Positions 9,193 through 18,139 of a DNA stretch of 64,000 nucleotides are shown in pieces (the first letter of the stretch is position 1; the number at the start of each line of letters is the position of its first letter). The DNA comes from Flavobacterium sp. ACN2 (GTDB taxonomy: Bacteria; Bacteroidota; Bacteroidia; Flavobacteriales; Flavobacteriaceae): positions 1-64,000 of the forward strand of contig NZ_MRCM01000007.1 in NCBI RefSeq assembly GCF_002303885.1, given 5' to 3'. The notes beneath the pieces were generated by a model. That model ran no database searches, was not told the origin of the DNA, and saw only the letters and a list, made by a program, of their open reading frames with translations. A program made the position numbers and the translations under genes.

Positions 9193-9348
9193 ATGCCAAA
9201 CAAACTTTCTTTTTTAAAATCTTATGAATCAAAAAGTAAACGATTGTTTTACAAAAAAGAAATAATGCAGAATTATTTTTTAGTTGTGAGCAAAAATCGG
9301 ATATTTGGCCGCTCATTTACCCCCAAAAAACAATTTAGACACAATTAA
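9193..9348 (+). CDS. small basic ORF, 51 residues, unknown
   Basis: An ATG at 9193 opens 51 codons ending in TAA, which overlaps the next ATG by one base (TAATG), the same coupling seen at 12203 and 15597. The protein is highly basic (many Lys/Arg) with a short hydrophobic centre (NYFLVV) and matches no family I recognise. It fills most of the otherwise empty 188-bp gap after the dehydrogenase gene. It may be a real small gene, the tail of a decayed gene, or chance. Confidence 0.3.
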   Translation: MPNKLSFLKSYESKSKRLFYKKEIMQNYFLVVSKNRIFGRSFTPKKQFRHN

Positions 9349-10745
9349 TGCCTACTAAAAAGATTTTTATTCTTCTTCCAGATGGAGTTGGACTCCGAAA
9401 TTTTGCTTTCTCTAATTTTTATAAAATAGGATTAGAAAAGAAATTTGATATCACATACTGGAATAATACTCCATTTGATTTACATAGTTTAGGTTTTAAG
9501 GAGATTAAAATAAATAATGCTAAATCACGCCCTTTAACTGATAGTTATAAAAACGCTAGAAAACATATAGAGCTAAATCTCAATATAAGAAGAGAGAACG
9601 ATAAAGTTTATGATACATATCGATTTCCTTTTGCATACAAAAATGTAAAGGGTGCTTTTAAAAGTTATTTTGCCAGGTTTTTGATTTCATTGTACAACTC
9701 AGACAAAGGGTTAATGAAAGTTAAATCAAAGATAAAAAGTATAGAAAAGAAAACGGATTTCTATAAACAATGTCTGCAGACACTCGAAAGAGAACGACCA
9801 AATTTTGTTTTCTGTACAAATCAAAGGCCAGTATTGGCTATTGCTCCATTATTAGCTGCAAAAGAACTCAAAATTCCAACAGGAACATTTATCTTTTCTT
9901 GGGATAATTTGCCTAAAGCAACAATGGTAGTAGAAACTGATTACTATTTTGTGTGGAGCGAACACATGAAATCGGAACTTTTAAAATACTATCCAGATAT
10001 AAAGGAAAAACAGATTTTTGTTGTAGGAACACCTCAATTTGAAAGTCATTTTGACGAAAAAAATCTTATTGATAAAGCCCAGTTTTTCAATGATTATAAT
10101 TTAGATCTAAATAAAAAATATATCTGCTATTCTGGAGATGATATCACAACTTGTCCAGATGATCCGCAATACCTATCTGATGTAGCAGATGCAGTAAGAA
10201 AGATAAATGAACAAGATAATAAATCACTTGGATTAATATTCAGACGCTGTCCTGTAGATTTTTCAAACAGATTTGATGAGGTTTTGGCCAGAAATAAAGA
10301 TCTAATAGTTCCAATTAGTCCCATTTGGGAAAAAATAGGTGAACAATGGAACACTATCTTGCCAACGAAAGAAGATGTTAAATTACATGCAAGCACAATT
10401 TTTCATACAGAGATGGTGGTTAATCTCGGTTCGTCAATGGTTTTTGATTATGCGTGTTTTAAAAAACCATGCGCTTACATAAATTATGATGTATCGAATA
10501 GGGTTAATGAAAAATGGTCGGTTTCAAAAATTTATAACTATATGCATTTTCGTTCGATGCCAAGTAAAAAAGCAGTTATTTGGCTGAATTCTGTTGATGA
10601 AATTGCAGATAAAATTAGATTGGGACTAGAAGGCAACAATGAAACAATTGAACATGCTCAACAATGGTTTGAAATTATAAACCAGAACTCCCCTAAAAAA
10701 GCCTCAAATAGAATATGGGAAGCAATAGAATTAATTGCTGACTAA
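9348..10745 (+). CDS. probable GT-B-fold glycosyltransferase, candidate nonulosonate transferase
   Basis: A 465-residue protein without a clear family signature but with GT-B features. An N-terminal Rossmann-like strand IFILLPDGVGLRNF (6-19) is followed by a mid-protein segment with FCTNQRP and FSWDNLPK. The second half has ICYSGDDITTCPDDP and NLGSSMVFDYACFKKP, the last resembling nucleotide-binding loops of CDP-glycerol/UDP-GlcNAc-epimerase-like GT-B proteins. It follows neuB-neuC-neuA and the dehydrogenase and is the only unassigned transferase-like protein there, so it may transfer the CMP-activated sugar. That is inference. It does not visibly match GT38, GT52 or GT80 motifs. Confidence 0.5.
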   Translation: MPTKKIFILLPDGVGLRNFAFSNFYKIGLEKKFDITYWNNTPFDLHSLGFKEIKINNAKSRPLTDSYKNARKHIELNLNIRRENDKVYDTYRFPFAYKNVKGAFKSYFARFLISLYNSDKGLMKVKSKIKSIEKKTDFYKQCLQTLERERPNFVFCTNQRPVLAIAPLLAAKELKIPTGTFIFSWDNLPKATMVVETDYYFVWSEHMKSELLKYYPDIKEKQIFVVGTPQFESHFDEKNLIDKAQFFNDYNLDLNKKYICYSGDDITTCPDDPQYLSDVADAVRKINEQDNKSLGLIFRRCPVDFSNRFDEVLARNKDLIVPISPIWEKIGEQWNTILPTKEDVKLHASTIFHTEMVVNLGSSMVFDYACFKKPCAYINYDVSNRVNEKWSVSKIYNYMHFRSMPSKKAVIWLNSVDEIADKIRLGLEGNNETIEHAQQWFEIINQNSPKKASNRIWEAIELIAD

Positions 10746-10769
10746 TTTATTATAAAATCATTTTAAGTT

Positions 10770-12203
10770 ATGTTTTTTAACTCTTTGGCTTTTGCCATAT
10801 TTTTGCCAATAGTATTTTTCTTATATTGGTTCGTTTTCAATAAAACGAAAAGCGCACAAAACGCTTTGTTGATTGTTGCCAGTTATTATTTTTATTCTTG
10901 CTGGGATTGGAGATTTCTATTCCTGCTGGTTTTTTCTACATTTTTAGATTATTTCACTGGAATTCAAATTGAGAAAAGCAACTCAGAAAAGGGACGGAAA
11001 TTTTGGTTTTGGCTTAGTATTTTAGTGAATTTAGGATTTTTAGGAATTTTTAAATACTATAACTTCTTTGCGGCTTCATTTGCAGAAATGTTTACTTCTT
11101 TAGGCTTTAAGGTAAGTCCAATGCTACTGAATGTAATTTTACCTGTTGGAATTTCTTTCTACACTTTCCATGGATTATCTTATGTAATTGATATTTACTA
11201 TAAAAGAATTAAAGCAGAATATAATTTTGTAGACTATTCGCTTTTCGTGAGTTATTTTCCTCTTTTGGTAGCAGGACCAATAGAAAGAGCAACGCATTTA
11301 TTGCCTGAGTTAAAAGAAAAGCGCGAGTTTAATTTTGAAAAAGCAAAAGAAGGAGTTTGTCAAATTGTTTGGGGATTAGTCAAAAAAGTAGTTATTGCCG
11401 ATACTTGTGCCGTTTATGCAAACGCCATTTTTGATCATTATCCGTCAATGAATTCTTTTTCATTGATTTTAGGAGCAGTTTATTTTGCTTTTCAGATCTA
11501 TGGAGATTTTTCTGGATATTCAGACATAGCACTGGGAGTTTCTAAATTATTTGGTTTAGAGTTATTGAGGAATTTCAATTACCCTTATTTTTCAAGAGAT
11601 ATTGCAGAGTTTTGGCGCCGTTGGCATATTTCGCTTTCTTCTTGGTTTCGAGATTATTTGTATATTCCGTTAGGAGGAAGCAAAGGTGGCCTTTGGATGA
11701 AAATTAGAAATACATTTATCATTTTTATTGTTAGCGGATTTTGGCATGGTGCCAACTGGACATACATTGTTTGGGGATTTATAAATGCTCTTTATTTCCT
11801 TCCTTTATTATTGTCCAATAGTAATAGAAATAATATGGATTCTATTACTTTAAAATGGAACTTTGATTCTGTTAGAATCCTATTTAGCATTTTAACCACT
11901 TTTTTATTGACTTGTGTAGCTTGGGTATTTTTCAGAGCAAAAACAATCACTGACGCCGTTTTATATCTAAAGAAAATATTTACTAATGGAGAGTTTAGTG
12001 CTCAGTATTTAGATAATGAACGATATAATTATGAATTATTACTAATGATCGGTTTGTTCGTTCTGGTTGAATGGAATAATAAAAACAAAGTTGAGCCAAT
12101 TTCGGGGAAAAGGAGTATGCTTAAAATGACTTTAGCTATTATGGCAATTATCGCTTTTGGAACATACTCAGATTACAAAGAATTTATTTATTTCCAGTTT
12201 TAA
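10770..12203 (+). CDS. MBOAT-family O-acyltransferase (AlgI-like)
   Basis: Polytopic membrane enzyme that would move an acyl group (typically acetyl) across or at the membrane onto a polysaccharide, as AlgI does for alginate. It has about ten or more hydrophobic segments in 477 residues. Family motifs are PVGISFYTFHGLSYVID (125-141), GDFSGYSDIA (245-254), FWRRWHISLS (281-290, His286) and FWHGANWTYIVWG with the conserved His326. It overlaps the next gene by one base (TAATG), and that gene encodes an SGNH-like exported protein, the usual partner of MBOAT acyltransferases. Together they probably O-acetylate the glycan. Confidence 0.88.
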   Translation: MFFNSLAFAIFLPIVFFLYWFVFNKTKSAQNALLIVASYYFYSCWDWRFLFLLVFSTFLDYFTGIQIEKSNSEKGRKFWFWLSILVNLGFLGIFKYYNFFAASFAEMFTSLGFKVSPMLLNVILPVGISFYTFHGLSYVIDIYYKRIKAEYNFVDYSLFVSYFPLLVAGPIERATHLLPELKEKREFNFEKAKEGVCQIVWGLVKKVVIADTCAVYANAIFDHYPSMNSFSLILGAVYFAFQIYGDFSGYSDIALGVSKLFGLELLRNFNYPYFSRDIAEFWRRWHISLSSWFRDYLYIPLGGSKGGLWMKIRNTFIIFIVSGFWHGANWTYIVWGFINALYFLPLLLSNSNRNNMDSITLKWNFDSVRILFSILTTFLLTCVAWVFFRAKTITDAVLYLKKIFTNGEFSAQYLDNERYNYELLLMIGLFVLVEWNNKNKVEPISGKRSMLKMTLAIMAIIAFGTYSDYKEFIYFQF

Positions 12204-13078
12204 TGAAGAAGTTTTTATTATACATATTAGGAATTTTTCTACTAACAGTCTCGATAGCTGTTATTTTAGACGGATTGTATACTTATGTTTTTATGCAGTC
12301 AAGAAACCGTGGCAAAATTGAAACCGTTTTTAACTCTACAGCAAAAAAATACGATGTCGTGATTTTGGGTTCTTCAAGAGCTAATAATCATTTTGTGTCG
12401 CAAATGTTTGAAGACAAAGGTCTAAAAACATTCAATTATGGAATGAGTGGCGGGCATTTGTTTGAAGCTTCATTAATGTTGAAATTGATGATTGAAAGAA
12501 AATATGAAATAAAAAATATTATTCTAGAAGCAGATTTGAATCTTTCCAACGATCAAGAATCTGAAGGTGTTGCAACAAAGTTTCTACCTTATATTCATTG
12601 CTCAAAAGTTATAAAAGATCATTTTTCAACAGAAGAAAATTTTAATGAATTGTACTATATTCCTTTTTACAGATATTTGAAATTTGATTCTAAAATTGGT
12701 TTTCGAGAGATTTATAAAATAGTTTCAAAAGAAAAAACCAATGCCTTAGATAATTTAGGGTACTATCCTTTAGAAAAACATAAAAATGGCAATATGAAAA
12801 ATAATATTGTCAATTTAAATCCATTGCCACACAATAAATACTACGAAGAGATTAAAGACATATGCAAAAAGAATGGCATCAATTTTATTGCTGTTATGAC
12901 GCCAATGTGCGAGAATGTTGTTGGGATGAATTATTTTGACAAAGTAAAAAAGGCATATCCAGAAATTCATAATTACGAAAATACAGTTATTGAAAACAAA
13001 TACTTTTCTTCATGTGGACATATGACAGATGAAGGAGCGAGATTGTTTACCGCAAGAATTATTAAAGATTTTTTTTAA
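12203..13078 (+). CDS. membrane-anchored SGNH/DltD-like protein, MBOAT partner
   Basis: 291 residues with one N-terminal membrane anchor (residues 4-24), so the rest is periplasmic. The block DVVILGSSRANNH (51-63) is the SGNH nucleophile block I as seen in AlgJ/AlgX/DltD-like acyl-transfer partners. The late motif SSCGHMTDEGARLFT (269-283) corresponds to the Asp-x-x-His block V but has Ser at the usual Asp position (270) before His273, so the catalytic triad may be incomplete or arranged differently. It starts within the stop of the MBOAT gene (TAATG), indicating coupled expression and a shared acylation function. Confidence 0.7.
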   Translation: MKKFLLYILGIFLLTVSIAVILDGLYTYVFMQSRNRGKIETVFNSTAKKYDVVILGSSRANNHFVSQMFEDKGLKTFNYGMSGGHLFEASLMLKLMIERKYEIKNIILEADLNLSNDQESEGVATKFLPYIHCSKVIKDHFSTEENFNELYYIPFYRYLKFDSKIGFREIYKIVSKEKTNALDNLGYYPLEKHKNGNMKNNIVNLNPLPHNKYYEEIKDICKKNGINFIAVMTPMCENVVGMNYFDKVKKAYPEIHNYENTVIENKYFSSCGHMTDEGARLFTARIIKDFF

Positions 13079-13105
13079 TAAAGGATAAGTTTTTTAATAT
13101 TCAAA

Positions 13106-14431
13106 ATGTTAACATTTAGTAAAATAGGAAAGAAAGGTAATTTGGGGAATCAACTTTTTCAAATAGCCTCAACTATCGGTTTAGCGGTCAAGAATAATCG
13201 AGAATTCTCTTTTTTGCAATGGAAATATCAAGATGCATTTAAAAATAAATTACCACTTTTATCCTTAAATCAATCTTTGTTTAACCATATTGAGGAAAAA
13301 GAATATCATTATCATCAATGGATTTTTGGAGCTGATAATTTTGATATTAGTGGTTGGTTGCAAACAGAAAAATACTTTGATATCGAATTGACAAAATACT
13401 ATTTTGAGTTTTCAGATTCTTTAAAAGAAAAAATTAATAATAAATATGGTGAGGTTTTAAAAAAACGTACAATTTTAATTTCTATCCGCAGAGGAGATTT
13501 TGTAAATCACAAGGATTATTTTCAACTTCCAATAAATTATTATTTAAATAGTTTAGCAGTATTTTTTCCAGATTGGATTTCTTGTAATCTTATTGTTTTG
13601 AGTGATGATATCAATTATTGCAAATATCATTTTTCATTTTTAGAAAATGCCTTTTTTGGAGATGGGTTAAATGAAACGGAACAACTTTGTCTAGGAACAA
13701 TGTGTCATGATTTTATAATAAGTAATTCTACTTTCTCTTGGTGGACAGCTTGGCTTGGGGAAAAAAGTGATTCAAAAATTATAAGACCATTCAAAAATTT
13801 TGATGGACAAAAAAGTAAAGAACTTAATGATAAAGATTATTATCCAGAACGATGGATAAAATATAATCATTTGGATCAAAAAATACAGTTGCATAATTTA
13901 TGTTTTTTTATAAATGCTAGTAGGAATAGAGATGAAATTAAGGCATATCTGTCTAACTATTTTGAAGCAGAATTTGTTTTAAATGAAGAAAATTTTCAGT
14001 TTCCGAGAAATATTTATTTTATAAAGAAGGATTATTTTCTACCTCCACTTTTAGTTTATTTCTCTTGGTTAAAGCTTGAAAAATCTAATATATCCTTGGT
14101 CGTTAATAATGCAGTGAAAGTTTTTGAGGTGTCAAAATCATTAAATTACAAAGAGTTTGCAGTACAACAAGATTTTGGTCTTTTCTCAAAAATTTTTTCA
14201 TTCGCAAAGAAGAGTAGCAAAAAAAGAAGTTACGAGCAGAAGATTTTTATTAAAAAAAGTGATGCGTTAGATTTAAATAAGAGTAAAGAAAACGAGCTTT
14301 TGGTATGTTTTTCTGCAGGTAGTTTTCTTAATATTGGAGGATATAAATTTAGTTTCAAAAGATTCTTGAAAACGAAAGAAAGACAATTAAAACGTACCGT
14401 GAAGAAAAAATTGAATAAAATAAAAAAATGA
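13106..14431 (+). CDS. GT11 alpha-1,2-fucosyltransferase-like protein with extra C-terminal domain
   Basis: The N-terminal ~250 residues match the GT11 family: GNLGNQLFQ (11-19), the GDP-fucose-binding SIRRGDF (126-132) and the signature SNSTFSWWTAWLG (206-218). Known GT11 enzymes transfer L-fucose (or L-galactose) in alpha-1,2 linkage. The protein then continues for ~180 residues (about 260-441) with a basic tail; this part is unlike GT11 and I cannot assign it. Its opening, LCFFINASRNRDEIKAYL, looks like the start of a second alpha/beta domain. The gene ends overlapping the next by 4 bp (ATGA). Confidence 0.8.
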   Translation: MLTFSKIGKKGNLGNQLFQIASTIGLAVKNNREFSFLQWKYQDAFKNKLPLLSLNQSLFNHIEEKEYHYHQWIFGADNFDISGWLQTEKYFDIELTKYYFEFSDSLKEKINNKYGEVLKKRTILISIRRGDFVNHKDYFQLPINYYLNSLAVFFPDWISCNLIVLSDDINYCKYHFSFLENAFFGDGLNETEQLCLGTMCHDFIISNSTFSWWTAWLGEKSDSKIIRPFKNFDGQKSKELNDKDYYPERWIKYNHLDQKIQLHNLCFFINASRNRDEIKAYLSNYFEAEFVLNEENFQFPRNIYFIKKDYFLPPLLVYFSWLKLEKSNISLVVNNAVKVFEVSKSLNYKEFAVQQDFGLFSKIFSFAKKSSKKRSYEQKIFIKKSDALDLNKSKENELLVCFSAGSFLNIGGYKFSFKRFLKTKERQLKRTVKKKLNKIKK

Positions 14432-15597
14432 AACCAGACCTACATGTTGCTTATATTGTTTCTCATTATCCTCATAATGCTTTCGGGCACGATGGAGGAA
14501 TTGGGACAAGCGTTTTTACTTTGGCTGAAAAACTAAAAGAGTTTAATGTACAGGTTTCTGTTTTTGTATATGGACAAAAGGAAGAATTTGTTATCGAAGA
14601 AAAGAATACGACGATTTATAGTTTGAGTAATAATAAAGGGAAGTTTTTTAATTTTTACTGGAATAGAAAAAAAATACAAAAATTCATTAATAGAATTATT
14701 CTCGAAAAAAAGATCGACATCATTGAAGCGGCAGATTGGACTGGAATTACAGCTTTTATGCGGTTTAAAATTCCGTTAATAATTCGTTTTCATGGTAGTG
14801 ATGCTTATTTCTGCTATTTAGAAAATAGAAGGCAAAAACTTAAGAATTTCTGGTTTGAAAAATTAGCAATTAGTAATGCAGACGCATTTATTGCTCCAAC
14901 AAAATTTGCTGGTGAAATTTCAAAAAAGCTTTTTAAGATAAAGGGAAAAGAAATTAAGACAATTTATAATGGTTTGAATCTTCAAAATTTTGAAAACGAA
15001 AAACCAGAAAAGTTTGAAGAAAATGTAATTCTTTACATCGGTGCTTTGATAAGAAAAAAAGGAGTTTTAGAACTGCCAGGAATTTTTAAAAAAGTCCGTA
15101 ATGATTTTTCGGATGCCAAATTAATTTTAATAGGAGGCGATGCTCCAGATTTGAAAACAAAATCAAAATCAACTTGGGAGTTAATGAAGGCTTTGTTTAC
15201 TACAGATGATTTGAAAAATGTAAATTATCTAGGTAAAATTCCATATAGAGAAATTCAAAACTATATAAAGAAAGCAAACGTATGTGTGTTTCCAACATAT
15301 GCAGAAACTTTCGGAATGGTAACAACAGAAGCCATGGCTATGCAGAAAGCTGTTGTAAATAGCGATATAGGTTGGGCACAAGAATTGATTATTGATGGAG
15401 AAAGTGGTTATTTGGTTTATCCTTCAAATCATGATGAATATGCTAGTAGGATTCGTAATATTTTTAAAAAGTGTGATTTGAGTTTAGAAATTGGAAAAAA
15501 TGCCAGAAAAAGAGTCGAAAATAAGTTTGATATTAACAAACTTGCAAAAGAAAATATAGCATTTTATTTAAAAGTAATAAATTCAAATTCTATTTAA
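14428..15597 (+). CDS. GT4-family glycosyltransferase
   Basis: 389-residue GT-B enzyme. The acceptor domain has HDGGIGTSVFTLAEKL, with the glycine-rich loop expected in GT4. RFHGSDAY and YNGLNLQNF mark the interdomain region, ILYIGALIRKKGVLELP opens the donor domain, and YAETFGMVTTEAMAM carries the E-x7-E motif. Start and stop are tightly fixed: it overlaps the upstream gene by 4 bp and the downstream gene by 1 bp (TAATG). Donor sugar is unknown. Confidence 0.88.
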   Translation: MKPDLHVAYIVSHYPHNAFGHDGGIGTSVFTLAEKLKEFNVQVSVFVYGQKEEFVIEEKNTTIYSLSNNKGKFFNFYWNRKKIQKFINRIILEKKIDIIEAADWTGITAFMRFKIPLIIRFHGSDAYFCYLENRRQKLKNFWFEKLAISNADAFIAPTKFAGEISKKLFKIKGKEIKTIYNGLNLQNFENEKPEKFEENVILYIGALIRKKGVLELPGIFKKVRNDFSDAKLILIGGDAPDLKTKSKSTWELMKALFTTDDLKNVNYLGKIPYREIQNYIKKANVCVFPTYAETFGMVTTEAMAMQKAVVNSDIGWAQELIIDGESGYLVYPSNHDEYASRIRNIFKKCDLSLEIGKNARKRVENKFDINKLAKENIAFYLKVINSNSI

Positions 15598-17144
15598 TGC
15601 TAGTTATAGTTTATCATCAAAACAATAAAGTTGTTGAAGTTGACTTTGATGGAAAAAGTATTCTATTTTCCGAAAAAAATATAGTAAACAATTTATTTCA
15701 GATTGCTAAGCAATATCCTGAATGTCTTATTATTTGGTGTCAATTAGATTTAAAATCAAATTTAAATTGTACCGAATTGGCAGAGATTTTTCATCATAAA
15801 AAAATAATGGCATCATATAATCTGTCAACAAATTCATTTTTTCCAGAAACGATAGGATATGCAGATCTCTCTCTCTTTATAAATGTAAAAAAAGATGTCA
15901 CTTATCCGACTTGGATGATGAGCACTCATGTTGGCGGAATTAATGCGGAGGTTTTAAATGCTTTAAACAATCAAATTTTGAAAGATTTAAATTTTGATTA
16001 CTTTTTACACTCAATGGCTAAGTTAGTAATGCCACTAGGTTTATATTGCTATTCTGAACCAAGGTTGCTTAAAAAATCTGAAGTAATATTCCCCAAATTT
16101 AAAAACAATAATTATCTCTTGTTTCGATTTGTTAAACAACATTATAAAACACGTTGGACATTTTTGTTGTTTTTAAATTTATTTCTTTATGAAAAAAAGT
16201 TTGCTTTTTTACCACTCTTTTTTACAATCTTCTACAACAAGCGATATTTAAAAGATGATTTATTACAACTTATAGAAAGCCAATCGCAAAAAAAGGCAGT
16301 AGAAGACGGCTCTATAGACATCATAATTCCGACAATTGGACGCAAAAAATACTTGCATGATTTCTTAAAAGATTTAGCATTACAAACTCATTTACCAAAA
16401 AAAGTAATAATTGTAGAACAAAATCCTTTTGTTGGCTCTTTTTCAGAACTTGATTTTATTGAAAGTAATAATTGGCCATTTTACATTAAACACATTTTTA
16501 CGCATAAAACAGGAGCGTGTAATGCACGAAATTTAGCTCTTGCAGAAATAAAAAGCGAATGGGTATTTATGGCTGATGATGATATCAGAATTGATAAGAT
16601 TTTTTTAGAAGAAGCTTTTGAGGTTATAAAAAAAGATGGACTAGAACAAGTAACATTTGGATGTTATGCATCCGATTATGCTGAAAACAAAAAAATCAAG
16701 CATAGATTTCAATCGGGTAATTTTGGCTCAGGCTGTAGTATTGTAAAATCAAAAAATATAGGTTCGATGTCTTATAACACAAGTTTTGAATTTGGTTATG
16801 GAGAAGATAGTGACTATGGAATGCAACTTAGAAACCAGGGATTTGACGTTATATATTCTCCAAAACCAGAAATAGTCCATCTCAAAGCACCAATTGGAGG
16901 TTTTAGAGCAAAACATATTTTAGATTGGACGAATGATTTAATTCAACCAAAACCATCTCCAACAATAATGTTGTATAAACTTTTAAATGAGACCAAACAA
17001 CAATTAAAAGGGTATAAAACCACTCTATTTTTTAAATTTTATAAGGTTCAAAAAATTAAAAATCCTATTAAATATTATAAAAATTATAAAATTCAATGGG
17101 ATAGAAGTTTATATTGGGCCAATAAATTAAATAGCAAAGAATGA
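15597..17144 (+). CDS. two-part protein: unknown N-domain plus GT2 glycosyltransferase
   Basis: A 515-residue protein in two parts. Residues 239-450 form a GT2 domain with SIDIIIPTIGRKKYL (239-253), GACNARNLAL (306-315) and MADDDI (325-330), and a later GYGEDSDYGMQLRNQGF stretch that is the E-D acceptor motif. Residues 1-230 are a separate region with alternating strands and helices (LVIVYHQNNKVVEVD…, CLIIWCQLDL, ADLSLFINV); it has no recognised motif and could be a degenerate GT-A-like domain or an acceptor-binding module. It overlaps the next gene by 4 bp. Confidence 0.78.
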   Translation: MLVIVYHQNNKVVEVDFDGKSILFSEKNIVNNLFQIAKQYPECLIIWCQLDLKSNLNCTELAEIFHHKKIMASYNLSTNSFFPETIGYADLSLFINVKKDVTYPTWMMSTHVGGINAEVLNALNNQILKDLNFDYFLHSMAKLVMPLGLYCYSEPRLLKKSEVIFPKFKNNNYLLFRFVKQHYKTRWTFLLFLNLFLYEKKFAFLPLFFTIFYNKRYLKDDLLQLIESQSQKKAVEDGSIDIIIPTIGRKKYLHDFLKDLALQTHLPKKVIIVEQNPFVGSFSELDFIESNNWPFYIKHIFTHKTGACNARNLALAEIKSEWVFMADDDIRIDKIFLEEAFEVIKKDGLEQVTFGCYASDYAENKKIKHRFQSGNFGSGCSIVKSKNIGSMSYNTSFEFGYGEDSDYGMQLRNQGFDVIYSPKPEIVHLKAPIGGFRAKHILDWTNDLIQPKPSPTIMLYKLLNETKQQLKGYKTTLFFKFYKVQKIKNPIKYYKNYKIQWDRSLYWANKLNSKE

Positions 17145-18139
17145 AAATTTCCTTAATAATCTGTACCTACATGCGGGTAGAGTCTTTGCTTGCACTACTT
17201 CAATCTATTAAACTTCAGGATAGATATCCAGATGAAATTTTAATTATTGACGGTTCGACAAACGATACGACTGAAACAATGCTGAAGAAAAATAATTTTG
17301 AAAAAGTAAAATATACAAGAGTTAAAAATGAAGACCGAGGGTTAACTAAACAACGTAATATTGGAATTTTAAAAGTTGATTCAGACGCAGAAATTGTTTG
17401 TTTTCTTGACGATGATACTATTCTAGAGCCAGAATATTTTAAAGAAATTGCTAAAACATTTGAGAGTGATGAGGAAATTATTGGAGTTGGAGGAGTTGCT
17501 GTAAATGAAAATAAATGGAAGCTTCAAAATAAGAACCAATATTATAATAAAAAGAAGTTTTATTTGTTTGAAGGATATTTTTACAAAGAAGGCTTAAGAA
17601 ATGTTGCAAGAAATTTTCTAGGTCTAGCTTCAAATTTAGGATCAGGAAAAATGCCGTTTTATTCGCATGGAAAAACTTGTGGCTTCCCATTGACAGGTAA
17701 AACTTATGAGGTTGATTTGTTAATTGGAATGTCTATGTCATTTAAAATAGATGTACTAAATAAAATTAAGTTCTCAAAATTTTTTGAAGGTTATGGTTTA
17801 TATGAAGATGCAGATTTTAGTTTAAGAGCTTTACAATTTGGTAAAAATGTCATTAATACAAGTGCCAAACTGTATCATTATCATGATCCATCAGGAAGAC
17901 CAAATCAATATAAATATGGGAAAATGGTAGTAAGAAATGGATGGTATGTTTGGAGGATTAAAAATCCAAATCCAAAAATCATTGATCGTTTTAAATGGAA
18001 TGCTATTACTATTTTGTTAATCATGATAAGACTAACAAATGTATTTACAGAATCTGATAAGCAATCTGCTTTTAAAGAAAGTATTGGAAGAATTGTTGGA
18101 TGGTGCAGTTTAATTTTTAGTAAACCAAAAAGAAAATGA
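17141..18139 (+). CDS. GT2-family glycosyltransferase (rhamnosyltransferase-like)
   Basis: Classic GT2 of 332 residues: ISLIICTYMRVESLLALL (3-20), ILIIDGSTNDTT, LTKQRNIGI, and LDDDT (89-93) for divalent metal and nucleotide binding, followed by the YEDADFSLRA acceptor-side motif. A hydrophobic segment near the C-terminus (AITILLIMIRLTNVF) suggests membrane association. Four-base overlaps at both ends place it inside a translationally coupled chain. Sugar specificity cannot be assigned; the rhamnosyltransferase comparison is only by general resemblance. Confidence 0.85.
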   Translation: MKISLIICTYMRVESLLALLQSIKLQDRYPDEILIIDGSTNDTTETMLKKNNFEKVKYTRVKNEDRGLTKQRNIGILKVDSDAEIVCFLDDDTILEPEYFKEIAKTFESDEEIIGVGGVAVNENKWKLQNKNQYYNKKKFYLFEGYFYKEGLRNVARNFLGLASNLGSGKMPFYSHGKTCGFPLTGKTYEVDLLIGMSMSFKIDVLNKIKFSKFFEGYGLYEDADFSLRALQFGKNVINTSAKLYHYHDPSGRPNQYKYGKMVVRNGWYVWRIKNPNPKIIDRFKWNAITILLIMIRLTNVFTESDKQSAFKESIGRIVGWCSLIFSKPKRK

